Assembly: GCA_023653785.1 (NCBI GenBank)
Contig: JAMKCH010041555.1
Span: 1-64,000, forward strand
Length of the DNA stretch: 64,000 nt
Direction: 5' to 3'
Origin: Ophioderma brevispina
Lineage: Eukaryota > Echinodermata > Ophiuroidea > Amphilepidida > Ophiodermatidae
The notes beneath the pieces are model-generated. The model made no database searches and had not been told where the DNA came from. It was given only the letters and a program-made list of their open reading frames with translations. A program made the translations under genes and the position numbers. Within the stretch, counting starts at the first letter, position 1. Every line of letters starts with the position of its first letter. Below, in pieces: positions 12,189-22,600 of this stretch.

Positions 12189-13619
12189 CAGGGTGCTCAT
12201 AAAGAATTACCCCCTAACTATTGGTGACCATAACTTCAAAAGTGAGTATCACATTTGAATAAATTTAAAAAGAATCTTAAACCACAATTATTTTTCAATC
12301 TTTTAATTAAACATCACTCGTTCGGTTCAGTAGTTTTTGAAGAATAGAGATTATGTAACACATGTCAATGGACACTTCCTTCCAAATTTTTGTAATATAA
12401 AGGATTCAGACAGAACATGCGAGAAATAATCAATACTTTTCTGTTCATTTTTCTTTTTATTCTTTAAAACAAATAACATTTAATTTCCACCAGCAACATA
12501 ATATTGCACATCCTACAAAGAAATTTTACATAATCTCTTTTCACATTACAATTGAAGAAAATGAAGAAATGTCAGCGACCTCTTCATCTGTTTTGACAAA
12601 TTAAGGTTAATACCATGGCTGTCGCTAATCCAGGCAAATTCCTTTTTCATTTAAATTAAATTGTATATCATCAGGCTGCTTTCTAGAAACGTTATGCTTT
12701 GAAATTAATATTGAAAACAAAGTAAAGTTTGATATTCAACTAGTTGTGCATTTAAAATCTAAGAACGGTTTCACACCCACCAAATGTTAAAGCTTGATTG
12801 TGGAATGTGTGGCACCATTGTCACGCCTGCAAACTTTGTCCTTGGATTTAGACGACGACTCCGTCTGTTGCTGTCATGGTTCTGTAAGTTATTTGTCGGT
12901 TTCCTGCCCTTCCACCACTCTTGTTTCAAATTTTGACTTGTACCCGGTTTCACGGTACTTCTTAAACATTGTTCAGATTGTCTTCTTTCACAGGGTGATA
13001 CTTCTGTGGAATCTTAATCTAAAATTCCTGCCTGACCATAGAGTATTATGACCATTCGGCTATCTGACAATCACAAACGGCCCTTGCATTGGACGACAAT
13101 CCTCAATTCATTCTATCGTGTCCACCACCCTAGTTCAACGAACATATTTCACATTTACTTACAGATTTTATCTGTCTTGTTTTCTAATAAAATGAGCATT
13201 CTTGTATTTTACCATGTTTTGTTTTCTTGTTGGGTTTTTGTTATAATTGTCGCGGTAATTGTTTATTACTATAATACTAATCGAACAAAATGGATTGAAC
13301 TCACAAAATATTAAATCAAGGGGTTCTTTGGGGGAAGAAAAGAAACGCTTGCAACAGATAACAGGAGTAATCAGCGGTAGTTAAACATCAAATCTGCATT
13401 ATTGTGAGCAAACTTGGAAGGAAGTGACCATTGACATATGTTACATAATCGCTTATTTCTCAAAGCTACTGAACCGAATCGAGTGATGTTTACACATTAA
13501 AATGTTCAAAAGTAATTGTGGTTTAAGATTCTTTTTAAATGTTCTCAAATGGATACTTACTTTTGAGTGTATAGTCGGCTAAGTTTTTTAGGGTGTAATT
13601 CTTTCTGAAGACACCCCTG
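12189..13619 (-). mobile_element. Tc1/mariner-like element with ~210 bp inverted repeats
   Basis: The element starts CAGGGTG and ends with the complementary CACCCCTG, flanked by TA on both sides (12187-12188 and 13620-13621). Its inverted repeats run about 210 bases: 12189-12400 pairs with 13405-13619, sharing AAAGAATTAC, TTAAACATCACTCG and TTACATAATC-type blocks. Copy B of the surrounding duplication has an uninterrupted TATAATTG at the matching position, which supports TA as the target site. Length (1,431 bp) and TA target fit Tc1/mariner. The interior holds only a decayed coding fragment on the - strand. Confidence 0.75.
12771..13000 (-). pseudogene. Decayed mariner-like transposase fragment
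   Basis: The - strand inside the inverted-repeat element encodes two out-of-phase pieces. Near 13000 there is FKKYRETG followed by a stop. From 12953 down, a 60-residue open frame contains LKQEWWKGRKPTNN, then SRRLNPRTKFAG and VPHIPQSSFNIW. This order (an R/K-rich helix-turn-helix, a short GRxR-like linker and a second small helical motif before a catalytic domain) resembles the N-terminal DNA-binding part of Tc1/mariner-group transposases. No DDE catalytic domain is visible, so the copy is inactive. The family is inferred from weak motif similarity together with the TA target and element size. Confidence 0.4.
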
Positions 13620-13894
13620 TATAATTGAATAATAAAGTCATTCGATGTCAACTACCCATCAGTCTTAATTATACAAAGCTTTCATATATACAGGGTTTCC
13701 ACCCCAAACGTCACAACAATTGATTAAAACTATATGTCCTGTAGTCAATTGACTATCGAATTCTGAAGTTTGATTTGTCGTTTGTCATTTTGTGAACACG
13801 TGGACAAAATAATAAGAAAAATGTCCTTAAACCAAAAATATAATGTGTTTTCTTAACTTACAACTCGGAATGAAATGGATTTCTGACGTTAAGA

Positions 13895-14096
13895 AAATGA
13901 ACACCCTTGGATTAACAACATTGAACACATATTTACTATCTATCACATGTGTTTCAAATGTGAACATTGATAGAACACAATGTGTTCTTATGGGGAACAT
14001 CATTTGCAACTTTTTAGTGTTCTAAATTCGAACACCTGAACATGTTCTAGAAGTTAACACATTTTGATGTGCAAATGTAACAGTTTTTGAACACAG
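13895..14096. mobile_element. Palindromic GAACAC/GTGTTC element
   Basis: A ~200 bp segment between the two duplicated copies with many self-complementary motifs (GAACACAATGTGTTC, GAACATGTTC, ACACATGTGT) and outer TGAACACCC / TTTTTGAACACAG motifs. It looks like another short non-autonomous palindromic element. Boundaries are approximate and no target duplication could be fixed. Confidence 0.35.
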
Positions 14097-14110
14097 TAGG
14101 GGGTTAAAAA

Positions 14111-16265
14111 TAAGTTTGTCATTTTGTATTTTCTGTCCGTAAAGGACCGAAATTATAGCACACATGGCCTCTGGGGACCCGCGATATAAACTGTTGTTAA
14201 TAACATCAAACTGCCTCATCAAAATCAACTGAAAATTTTGGAATTAACCTTTTCCTTCCTCGGGGATATCTAATGTGAACTCCTAACTTCTCATTCTCTT
14301 AATTTGGTTCCCTTACTTGCCTATCGTTTCACTTTCAATAACATTTATTGTCAAATGTCTGGCGAAATTTTATTGAAAACAATTGATAGGCCTAATATAC
14401 TTATTTTGATTCAAAAAGAGTTTCTGTCCGCCATAAGTTTGTTTGCTCCAAAACTTGTTCAACATCAGCACTAACGACGATCATTTATTATAAAGGTGGT
14501 TTCCTATACGAACACCGCAATTAAAATTACCTATAGAATTTGCAGAGCAACATATTAACATGAAGCTTTCAATTGGAAGGGTATTGCTATTGGTTATAAT
14601 TACTTTAAGAGTAATCCTACTATTGAAATTTGCCACCACCAAACTAATCTAACACAGTTTCTCCATATTTGCTTAGAAAAATTAATTTAACCTTTAATTT
14701 GCTCAGAGTGCGTTTACCTCCTCCTAAATTTTGAGACACATCCCTAATAAATTACATCTCTGTGCATTCTTTGTAAAGTCATGTTTCGTCCCCTTTGTTC
14801 CGTCCGTACCCTTATTTACTAACATATTCAAGCAGCTCTGTTTTCCTTCTATCCTTAACACTTAAAAAATTACTGTACATTTTAGTTTACAGGAAATCCT
14901 GGCCATATAATAAATTCTGCCCCCAAAATACCGTAAACATTTTTAAAAAAGGTAGTCACTGTAAAATTAACAAAAAACTTTAAAAACATTAAAAACAGAG
15001 ATGTAATGTGTAGAGAATAAGAAAGCACCGACGAACACTCTAACTTAATGCTAATAGGGTTATCCTGATATCAGTCATTTTTTTTACGGTGGCTTATACT
15101 GGTAAAATTTGTAAATATTTTATAAACTGTAAAATATCAGTGATTTGAATGGAAACCTGTACAAGCTGTATTTTACAGTGTTTTGGGTTGGCAAAATTGC
15201 TGCCAGGATTTTTCCTGTAAATTTACAGTGTTTTGTCCTGTAAATTGATTATAATTGACAATCATAATAGTGTAATTATAATGTTTGATACTCATTAACC
15301 CTAAAAGACCCGGGCTTTTGGGCCCCATCTCACCGCCGGGGGGGGGGGGGGCTAATTCCGCTCCCTATATCTCGGAACACGGATTGTGAACTATGTGTAC
15401 AATGGATAGCTATGACCTTCCAGAGTCCATTGATACCAAAAAACAAGTAAGCAATGCAGTTTTTTTTTAAAAAAAGTGCAAAAATGGCGAAAATAATCTA
15501 AAAAATCGCAAAATTCAAGTTTTCGGGTTCGCCATTTTTTTCAAGCAAAAGATGGATTTTTTTGGCCATGATGTGTGCCAAAGTATCGCACACATGCTCT
15601 TCTCGTACGACAATATCAAATAAATGAGATAAACATAGTGTAACTGTATCGTTAGCACAAAAAACTGGATCTCTGCTGTTCCGCTGTGGTACAATTTCAA
15701 TGGAATAGCTTTTCCTTCGTTCTTCGCACGCAGTTCCGCGATTTACGTAACGCCGCGTCATAATCGTAGGTCCGATTTTGTTCAAAATGGCCTTAAATCG
15801 AGAGCGCAATTCTTCAAAGAAAAAGTCATGTAGTTTCGGCGTGAAAAAATAACAAATTAGGTGAGATACGACAATAAACCCAATTCTCGAAGCGATTTAT
15901 AAACACTGGTTATAATTTGACCAAACGCCGCTAAAGAGCCGCTAAAAACTTGGTACAAAGACATTTAAAGTGTGGTTTCTTTTGTTTTTTTCTCATAAAT
16001 AAACCCAACTTTAATTTTATATAATTGAAATAGAACGTCATTTCGCATGTCAACCTAACCATCGTCCTTAATAATACAAAGCTTTCATATATACAGGAGG
16101 TCCACATCCAACGTCACACATTGATTAAACTAGATTTGTAGTCATATTTGACTATCGTAATTCTGAAGTTTGATGTGTCGTTTGTCATTGTTGGTGAAAC
16201 TGGACAAAAATAATAAGATAAAATGGTCCTTAAGACATAAAAATATATGTGTTTCTTAACTCTTG
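14111..16265 (+). repeat. Duplicated segment, copy B (empty transposon site)
   Basis: This is the second copy of the segment at 6829-7062 plus 10546-13860. It lacks ~3.5 kb at the 14356 junction and lacks the mariner-like element, reading TTTTATATAATTG at 16016-16028 where copy A carries the insertion. The 103-residue frame on the - strand (15498-15809) is broken in copy A, so it is not supported as a gene. A G run at about 15339-15352 matches the one in copy A with a different length. Confidence 0.85.
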
Positions 16266-16849
16266 TTTGCGTTTATGATCGGTCGTGTCTACCTGCATGT
16301 TGTTGCATGTATAGAAGTATATAATCATTCCTTTAAGCGCTTTTAGCCTTGAATAAAAGTTTATAGTAAACATGCGTCACCATATACTGAGACATCAACC
16401 AGTAATGGGGAGCAGGGCGTAACACTGGGTGGACGATGTAACTAAATTGCACAGAGCCTGGAGCCCAGAAGTCCCAAGGAGAAATACATAACAATAGGGG
16501 TCGAAAACCACTATTCTCGATGCTTTTGGCGTTAAGGAGCCCTACTTTGTTCATAGATTCTCTACCAAGGGAAGGGGACACACAAACGTCACAAGACATT
16601 TTTGCATAGGGTCTTTGGCCGACTATAGTTGAACCTTTATCCTCGCAGTGACTCCATTGTCTCACATAGCCCGTAGTTTTCGGGACTAGTGATAGGCTTT
16701 GTTTATTAGGAATATCAGGCAAAGAAAGGGATTTCATGGGATTTTACAGTAAAAAAAAAAGAAAGAATGGCCGGCGCCCTTTAGAGTCTTCAGTGGTCTT
16801 AAAAACGAATTCGGCATCAAATTAAACTGACTGTGCACACCAGAATTGG
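16266..16849. other. Unrecognised interval with a 134-codon open frame
   Basis: The - strand at 16333-16737 has an ATG-initiated frame of 134 residues with ordinary composition and several cysteines and tryptophans. I recognise no domain, and there is no start-context, splice or repeat-copy support. One frame of this length is roughly what chance allows in 64 kb of this composition, so I record it but do not call it coding. Confidence 0.2.
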
Positions 16850-17065
16850 AGCGAGTCCTGACTCATAAGCCGAATCCGAGTTCATCAGCGTCGAGTCAGA
16901 GTCTAAGTCCGCGTCCGAGTCCATCGGGCCTGAGTCCGAGATCAAAAGGTCTGAGTCCCTAGTCCATGGAGCCGAGTCCTGAGTCCGAATCCAGTGGGTT
17001 CGACTCTGAGTCCGAGTTCAGAGAATGTGGGCTTGAGTCCAGACTTGAGTCCGAACTCGACAGAG
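16850..17065 (+). repeat. Degenerate GAGTCC hexamer minisatellite
   Basis: About 215 bases built from GAGTCC and GAGTCCGA units with interspersed variants (GAGTCCGAGTCC, TGAGTCCGAG, CGAGTCCTGAG). It is locally GC-richer than its surroundings. It is a decayed short tandem repeat with no coding support. Confidence 0.85.
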
Positions 17066-17595
17066 TCCAATTGAATCCTTGTGCTAACAGTGCTATTGCA
17101 TATTCATATCAGACCTTTCCTCAAATTTAAGTGGGTTAAATTAAAAGGTTTATACTTAAGGAGATTAAAGAAGAAAAGGAAGGAAAAAGAGAAGACAGAA
17201 AAAGATACTAATATCTAATGAAGAACAGACTACTTGAAACAAACAGGTTTTACGATGCCTGAATGAAAGAATAATAACATACTAGCTTCGCCCTCATTTT
17301 GCCCCTTCTCCTATCCTTCCTTTTCATCCTCTCCCCTCATTATTGTACAAGAATTTGACTTTTCGACAAAATCAACTTCGTGTGGGAGACCTTAAAGCTA
17401 TAATCGGTAATTTACTAATTTTGTTGTATGTCTGATTTTGCTCCTAGTTTGGACGTCATCAACAAATGTATATCTTTTTCGGAGATTCGCAGACCTGCTG
17501 CACATCCAGTCATCCAGGCACCTCTGATAGTAAATTCTATTACCGAGTCGAGTCATGCATGCAAGGATGGATGTCTGTGTTATACAACGCACTTC
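17066..17595. other. Intergenic, nothing recognised
   Basis: Contains a purine-rich patch (17150-17220, AAGAAAAGGAAGG-like). A 78-residue - strand frame at 17398-17634 has no recognisable domain. Confidence 0.35.
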
Positions 17596-18140
17596 CCCAG
17601 ATAGCAATACAACATTGGCCCAACATTTGTCCATTGTAAGTTAAAACATTGGATCAACATTGGCATACAAACGTGGACCAATGTTGAAATACCAACTATT
17701 GCTGCAGGAATGGAATGTCGTCATTGGTTTAACTATGGAGTTAATATAACTTCATGGAAAAACAGAGGAATTCCAACTATTAAATCAGAAATGGCATCCC
17801 AACATTTTACCAATGTTGGAATACCAATTGTTGTTACAGGAATGGCATTCCACCATTGAGCCAATAACAGATTTCTAAATGTTGACACAGAAACGCATTC
17901 TAACATTGGGCCAATGTTAGAATACCAACAGCTGATACATGGATGACATGCCAACATTAAGCCAATACTGGCTTGGAATGCCAACTGTTGATGAATTGAT
18001 GGCAAATATAATTTGGGCTTATGTTGGGCCAATGTTGGTATGCCAACCGTTAGAAAGGAGTGGCGAACCGACATTGTTCCAATGTCGGCATGCCAACTGC
18101 CAATGCTTCCAACATTTGCCAATGTTGGGCCAAAATTAGT
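17596..18140. repeat. Palindromic CCAACATTGG tandem array
   Basis: About eight degenerate units of roughly 60-75 bases, each holding the inverted pair CAACATTGGNCCAATGTTGG followed by AATACCAACTGTTG and ACAGGAATGGCATNCCAAC. Both strands keep long frames (129 residues on the - strand at 17733-18122) with recurring GIPTL and QHWxN-like words. These are shadows of the repeat. Confidence 0.85.
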
Positions 18141-20499
18141 TTGCTACATTTGCGTCTAAATGTTCTATATTCTGTAAGTATCACGAATTATACAGTATAG
18201 TTTATGTAAAGTTTCCCTTATTTTCCTTCTGTGTATAATATAAGTGTATCCTTCACAATATACAACTTGGGCACTGTTGAGTATTTTTGCGTTGTGTTCA
18301 GTGATAATATACTCGCCGAGCATGCCCAGCAGGCTACGTGGTGCGTTATTAACGAAAGTCGGTCAGTCTAAAATTAGTAAACATTGGTGCCATGATCGGA
18401 GAAAGTGTCGAAATCCCGATACTTTTAACAAAATCGTGTGCATGATAAAAGACGTTGGTACTTTACTGCAGGAATGGGACTTTACTGCAAGAATTTAGTT
18501 TGTTTACATTTTGAAGAAAATATTTGATATTGGCTTCATAAGTAAAAAAGCTTTCCACGTAATCATACATCGTTTACGATAAACTTATAAGCAAGTTACA
18601 GACTTGGTGAAAACGGGACTTTCAAAAATGAAAATTATGATGTTATATTGGACAGGAAGCAATAATGATTATGGGGTTTAATGCCATGATACCTGATAGT
18701 TATCTCGAAAAAAGATTGCAATATTGATAGTTACAAATAATCTTATTGGGACTTTACCAAGTAATAATGATCGCATTATATAAATTACCTCTGCAAATAT
18801 CTTTCTGGATAATGGTACACCGTATTCAAGTTATAAGTCAATGTCAAAAGGTAGAGAGTTCATTCATTTCTAGAGTTTGTATTTAATTAACAACCCTGCA
18901 CATATACCAACTTCAAACGAACTTCCTCCCTATCTCGCCCTAATCAGCCCCATCAATACACAACGCGTTCTTTCTCATTTACCGCTTGGTCTGTTTTCAA
19001 TACCTCTCCCTTTAAGAACTGCCATTAATTTATACTTCTGTTCATTCTCTCTTGTGTTAAGCATTTCCCCTTTTCTCCGTGCTCTTTAGCCCGTAAACTT
19101 ACCAACTTTACTGGCTGATTTAGTTAGTTTGCTCATTTTGAGTCCCATTCATCAAAACGTCGTATGATTATAACTACTTTTGTGGCCCGCGACGTTTCCA
19201 CTTTTGATCCGTAATCTCGTATCTGACAGGTCTATTTTCGCTCATTGAAACTGTTCCGAAACGGGTCAATGGGTACTCCCACATAACATAAAGTACAGGA
19301 TCACATTGAACACCTTTACAATAAAGTGACGGCCCCGGGGCTTATGTGAAAAACAGTAATATATACTGCATTTGACCGACATTTCGTTGCTTTAACCATC
19401 TAGTCGCCACTCCCTGTTCTTACAAGTTAACAAAAGTGGTTACAAGTGGCTCGCAATATGCTGCTTAAAAAATGAAAGAAACGAGAAAGAAGAAATAGGC
19501 CGAATGCGGTGCCATTCATCAAGCGTATAGTTGCGATCTGGTTGATTTCAAGTCAATTGAATTCAATCGAAATGGTTGGGTCCCGTCGCTATTGTGATTC
19601 CTTTTCTATTTATTTCTCATTTCACAGCTCTAAACTCTCTTGATAAAAACCTATAGTAGATATTTTGGTGGGTCACCAATACGTCATCCGAAACGACTTG
19701 TTATCATTTTTCTAGCGATATTACAAGGACACAGATGCTTCAATATGGCCGTTATCAATTTTTGGATCCGTACGGTTAACATCATCCCCCCCCCCCCTTC
19801 ACACTGCAAAGAAAGCCGAATCCCTTAAAAATACATTTTCCTCTCTCTAATGCCCTTAAGTATAGAATTCAATTGTAATAAGAAAGTTAAATTTCCCTTT
19901 CTTTCCCCCTCGGTTCCTGTTACCTCTGTCTCCGGCTCCTGTCGCACAACCATTCTGCAGGTGAATTTGTTGTGAACGATCACCCCTTTTCTGACTGGGC
20001 CCATAGGTCCAGCTTACTAGAATACAATTTGGCCCTGTGGTCGTCTATCTGGTTCTGTTTTCAATAATTCCCAGCCTGCAACCAGACCTTCAGTGGGCCT
20101 TCGGTTAGTAAATTACAAAATCACAATCTTAAACTTGAGCGCGTATTTTTGGGAGTCGCTTTGTGGTACGATAACAAGGATTTCAATGCTATTACACAAC
20201 ACCCGGGGGCAAATAAAACCACGGGGCTGGTCCTTTCACAAGAGGTGTTTGGCGTGTCCTTATATTTTCGCCCCTTTTTCATACCGCCTTTGAAGTAACC
20301 TTCAGAAAAATACCCATTCGAATTTAAGCCATTGCAAGTTGAGTTTGAAGTTGCCGAACACTTCTAAAATCTTATGGGTAAACATATTACTTAGCTTTCC
20401 ATTATGAATTTGTATGTTTTGAAAACTGCTACATATTTTATATCCTATTTTGTAATCGTTATATCTTATTTATTATGATCATAAACTAGCGTTGTAAAA
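18141..20499. other. Intergenic, nothing recognised
   Basis: AT-rich sequence with a 12-base C run at 19786-19797. Short frames (84 residues at 18244-18498, 70 residues at 18877-19089) show no domain. Nothing here supports an RNA gene or a bounded repeat. Confidence 0.35.
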
Positions 20500-21878
20500 G
20501 CAGGACTTTATAAAGATCACCTCTATAGGTTATTTCCTTATTTATGTTGTCAACCTAAATTCTTTTTTTAAAATCATGAACAGTCTTATCAGACTAATTA
20601 AGATAGATTAAACTGTTAACTATATTCAAATGTATAATTTTTATTCCTGTTCATATATCAATCAAATAATTACTTTCTTTTATTTCTTTCTGTCATTGTT
20701 TCTTTTTTTTCATTGTTTTTGTCTCTCTCGTTGTTTTTCTTTCCGTTGTTTCTTTGTTTGTTTGTTGCTTTCTTTATAAGTCTTTCTTTAAGTCTTTCTT
20801 TAAGTCTTTCTTTAAGTCTTTCTTTAAGTTTTTAAGTCTTTCTTTCTTTAAGTTTTTCTTTCTTTAAGTCTTTCTTTCTTTAAGTCTTTATTTCTTTAAG
20901 TCTTTCTTTCTTTAAGTCTAAGTCTTTCTTTCTTTCTTTTGTTTCTTCCTTTCTTTCTTTCTGTCTTTTTTTTCTTTTTTTTTCTGTTAAAGGAAATAAA
21001 TAAGCAGAACTTTGCTAAATATCACCGCTAGGTTATTTCCTTATTTATGTTGTCAACCTAAATTCTTTTTTAAAATCATGGACAGTCTTATCAGACTAAT
21101 GAAGATAGATTGAACAGTTAACTTTAGTCAAATGTATAATTTTTATTCCTGTTCACAATATCAATCAAAATACTTTCTTTTTTATTTCTTTCTATATTTG
21201 TTTCTTTCTTTCTCTCATTGTTTTTTGTTTCTTTGTTTGTTTGTTGCTTTCTTTAAGTCTTTCTTTAAGTCTTTCTTTAAGTCTTTCTTTAAGTCTTTCT
21301 TTAAGTCTTTCTTTCTTTAAGTTTTTCTTTCTTTAAGTCTTTCTTTCTTTAAGTCTTTCTTTCTTTAAGTCTTTCTTTCTTTAAGTCTTTCTTTCTTTAA
21401 GTCTAAGTCTTTCCTTCTTTCTTTTGTTTCTTCCTTTCTTTCTTTCTGTCTTTTTTTTCTTTTTCTTTCTGTTAAAGGAAATAAATAAGCAGAACTTTGC
21501 TAAATATCACCGCTAGGTTATTTCCTTATTTATGTTGTCAACCTAAATTCTTTTTTTAAAATCATGGACAGTCTTATCAGACTAATTAAGATAGATTAAA
21601 CTGTTAACTATAGTCAAATGTATAATTTTTATTCCTGTTCATATATCAATCAAATAATTACTTTCTTTTATTTCTTTCTGTCATTGTTTCTTCTTTCTTT
21701 CATTGTTTTTGTCTCTCTCGTTTTTCTTTCCGTTGTTTCTTTGTTTGTTTGTTGCTTTCTTTATAAGTCTTTCTTTCTTTCTGTCTTTCTTTCTTTAAGT
21801 CTTTCTTTCTTTAAGTCTTTCTTTCTTTCTGTCTTTCTTTCTTTAAGTCTTTCTTTCTTTAAGTCTTTCTTTCTTTAA
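20500..21878 (+). repeat. Three tandem ~490 bp units ending in CTTT arrays
   Basis: Units begin at about 20500, 21004 and 21489 (periods 504 and 485). Each opens with GCAGAACTTTGCTAAA (first copy slightly changed), continues through AGGTTATTTCCTTATTTATG and GACAGTCTTATCAGACTAAT, then passes into CTTT/TTTAAGTC arrays. The third unit is cut by an inserted TTAA element. Fragments of the unit junction reappear at 22238-22340. The phenylalanine/serine/leucine-rich frames here are repeat shadows. Confidence 0.92.
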
Positions 21879-22241
21879 AGAGACATGAGGAGATTTCCAG
21901 AAAGAAACGCCCTCAATTTTTTTCGAACCCGGTTTTTTTGCATATTTGGAATGCTTTCCAATGTATTAGATCACACCTGAAGTGAATAAGCCGAATACGC
22001 CGTCTTTATGTAATAATATGATGATTTAGTACTTTCTGTCGTGCACGACAGAAAGTCAAAGCACGGTGTTCTATGGGAGCAGTTACGATAGTCAGGCAAG
22101 TTCAAAACAAGGTTTGCTGTTTTCTTTTGTACTTGTTTGTCCAATAAACCTTCGAAACGTTCTTGGTAGGTGGTCTACAATCGATCCTGTGCAATTTGAG
22201 AGAAATTCGTATCCTAAAAAAATCTCCTCGTGTCACTTTAA
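21875..22241 (+). mobile_element. TTAA-flanked MITE, family 2, inside the CTTT array
   Basis: A ~360 bp insertion with inverted ends: AAAGAGACATGAGGAGATTT on the left and AAATCTCCTCGTGTCACTTT on the right, flanked by TTAA on both sides. The host array supplies the TTAA in its TTTAAGTC units. A perfect 24-base palindrome spans 22033-22056 (core GTCGTGCACGAC). No coding capacity is seen. The end structure parallels family 1 (AAAGGTGCAACGAGAGATTT), suggesting related transposases. Confidence 0.75.
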
Positions 22242-22600
22242 GTCTAAGTCTTTCTTTCTTTCTTTTGTTTCTTCCTTTCTTTCTTTCTTTCTGTCTTTTT
22301 TCTTTTTCTTTCTGTTAAAGGAAATAAATAAACAGAACTTCTTTCTGCCCTTCTTTCTTTAAGTCTTTCTTTCTTTTTTTTAAAGTCTAAATCTTTCTTT
22401 CTTTCTTTCTTTCTTTCTTTTGTTTCTTCCTTTCTTTCTTTCTTTCTTTAAGTCTAAGTCTTTCTTTCTTTCTTTTGTTTGTTTGTTTGTTTCTTCTTTC
22501 TTTCAAGTTTCTTTCTTTCTGTCTTTCTTTCTTTTTCTTCCGTCTTTATGTCCGTCTCTCTCAGGCTCTTTCTCTTTGTCTTTCTCCTTGTCTTTCTCTG
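22242..22600 (+). repeat. CTTT-rich pyrimidine tract
   Basis: Continuation of the 20.5 kb array beyond the inserted element: CTTTCTTT, TTTGTTTG and TCTCTTTGTC motifs. It includes a partial copy of the unit junction with GTTAAAGGAAATAAATAA. Open frames are low-complexity shadows. Confidence 0.9.

Larger units (their letters stand above)
10546..13860 (+). repeat. Duplicated segment, copy A (interrupted by a transposon)
   Basis: Outside the insertion at 12189-13619, this segment matches 14356-16265 end to end in the same orientation. Shared landmarks are the ATTGATAGGCC start, GAAAGCACCGACGAACACTCTAAC, a G-rich run after CACCGCC (about 11500), GCAAAAGATGGATTTTTTTGGCC and the AAGCTTTCATATATACAGG block after the transposon. 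Differences are dominated by one- or two-base indels. The 115-residue frame at 11448-11795 is not kept in the other copy, so I do not call it a gene. Confidence 0.85.

Noticed and set aside
15498..15809. 103-residue open frame on the - strand
   Set aside because: It is broken in the homologous part of copy A and has no domain.
16333..16737. 134-residue open frame on the - strand as a gene
   Set aside because: Its length is about what chance gives in 64 kb of this composition. No domain, copy or splice support.
17733..18122. 129-residue open frame on the - strand
   Set aside because: It lies wholly in the CCAACATTGG array and its repeated words mirror the DNA repeat.
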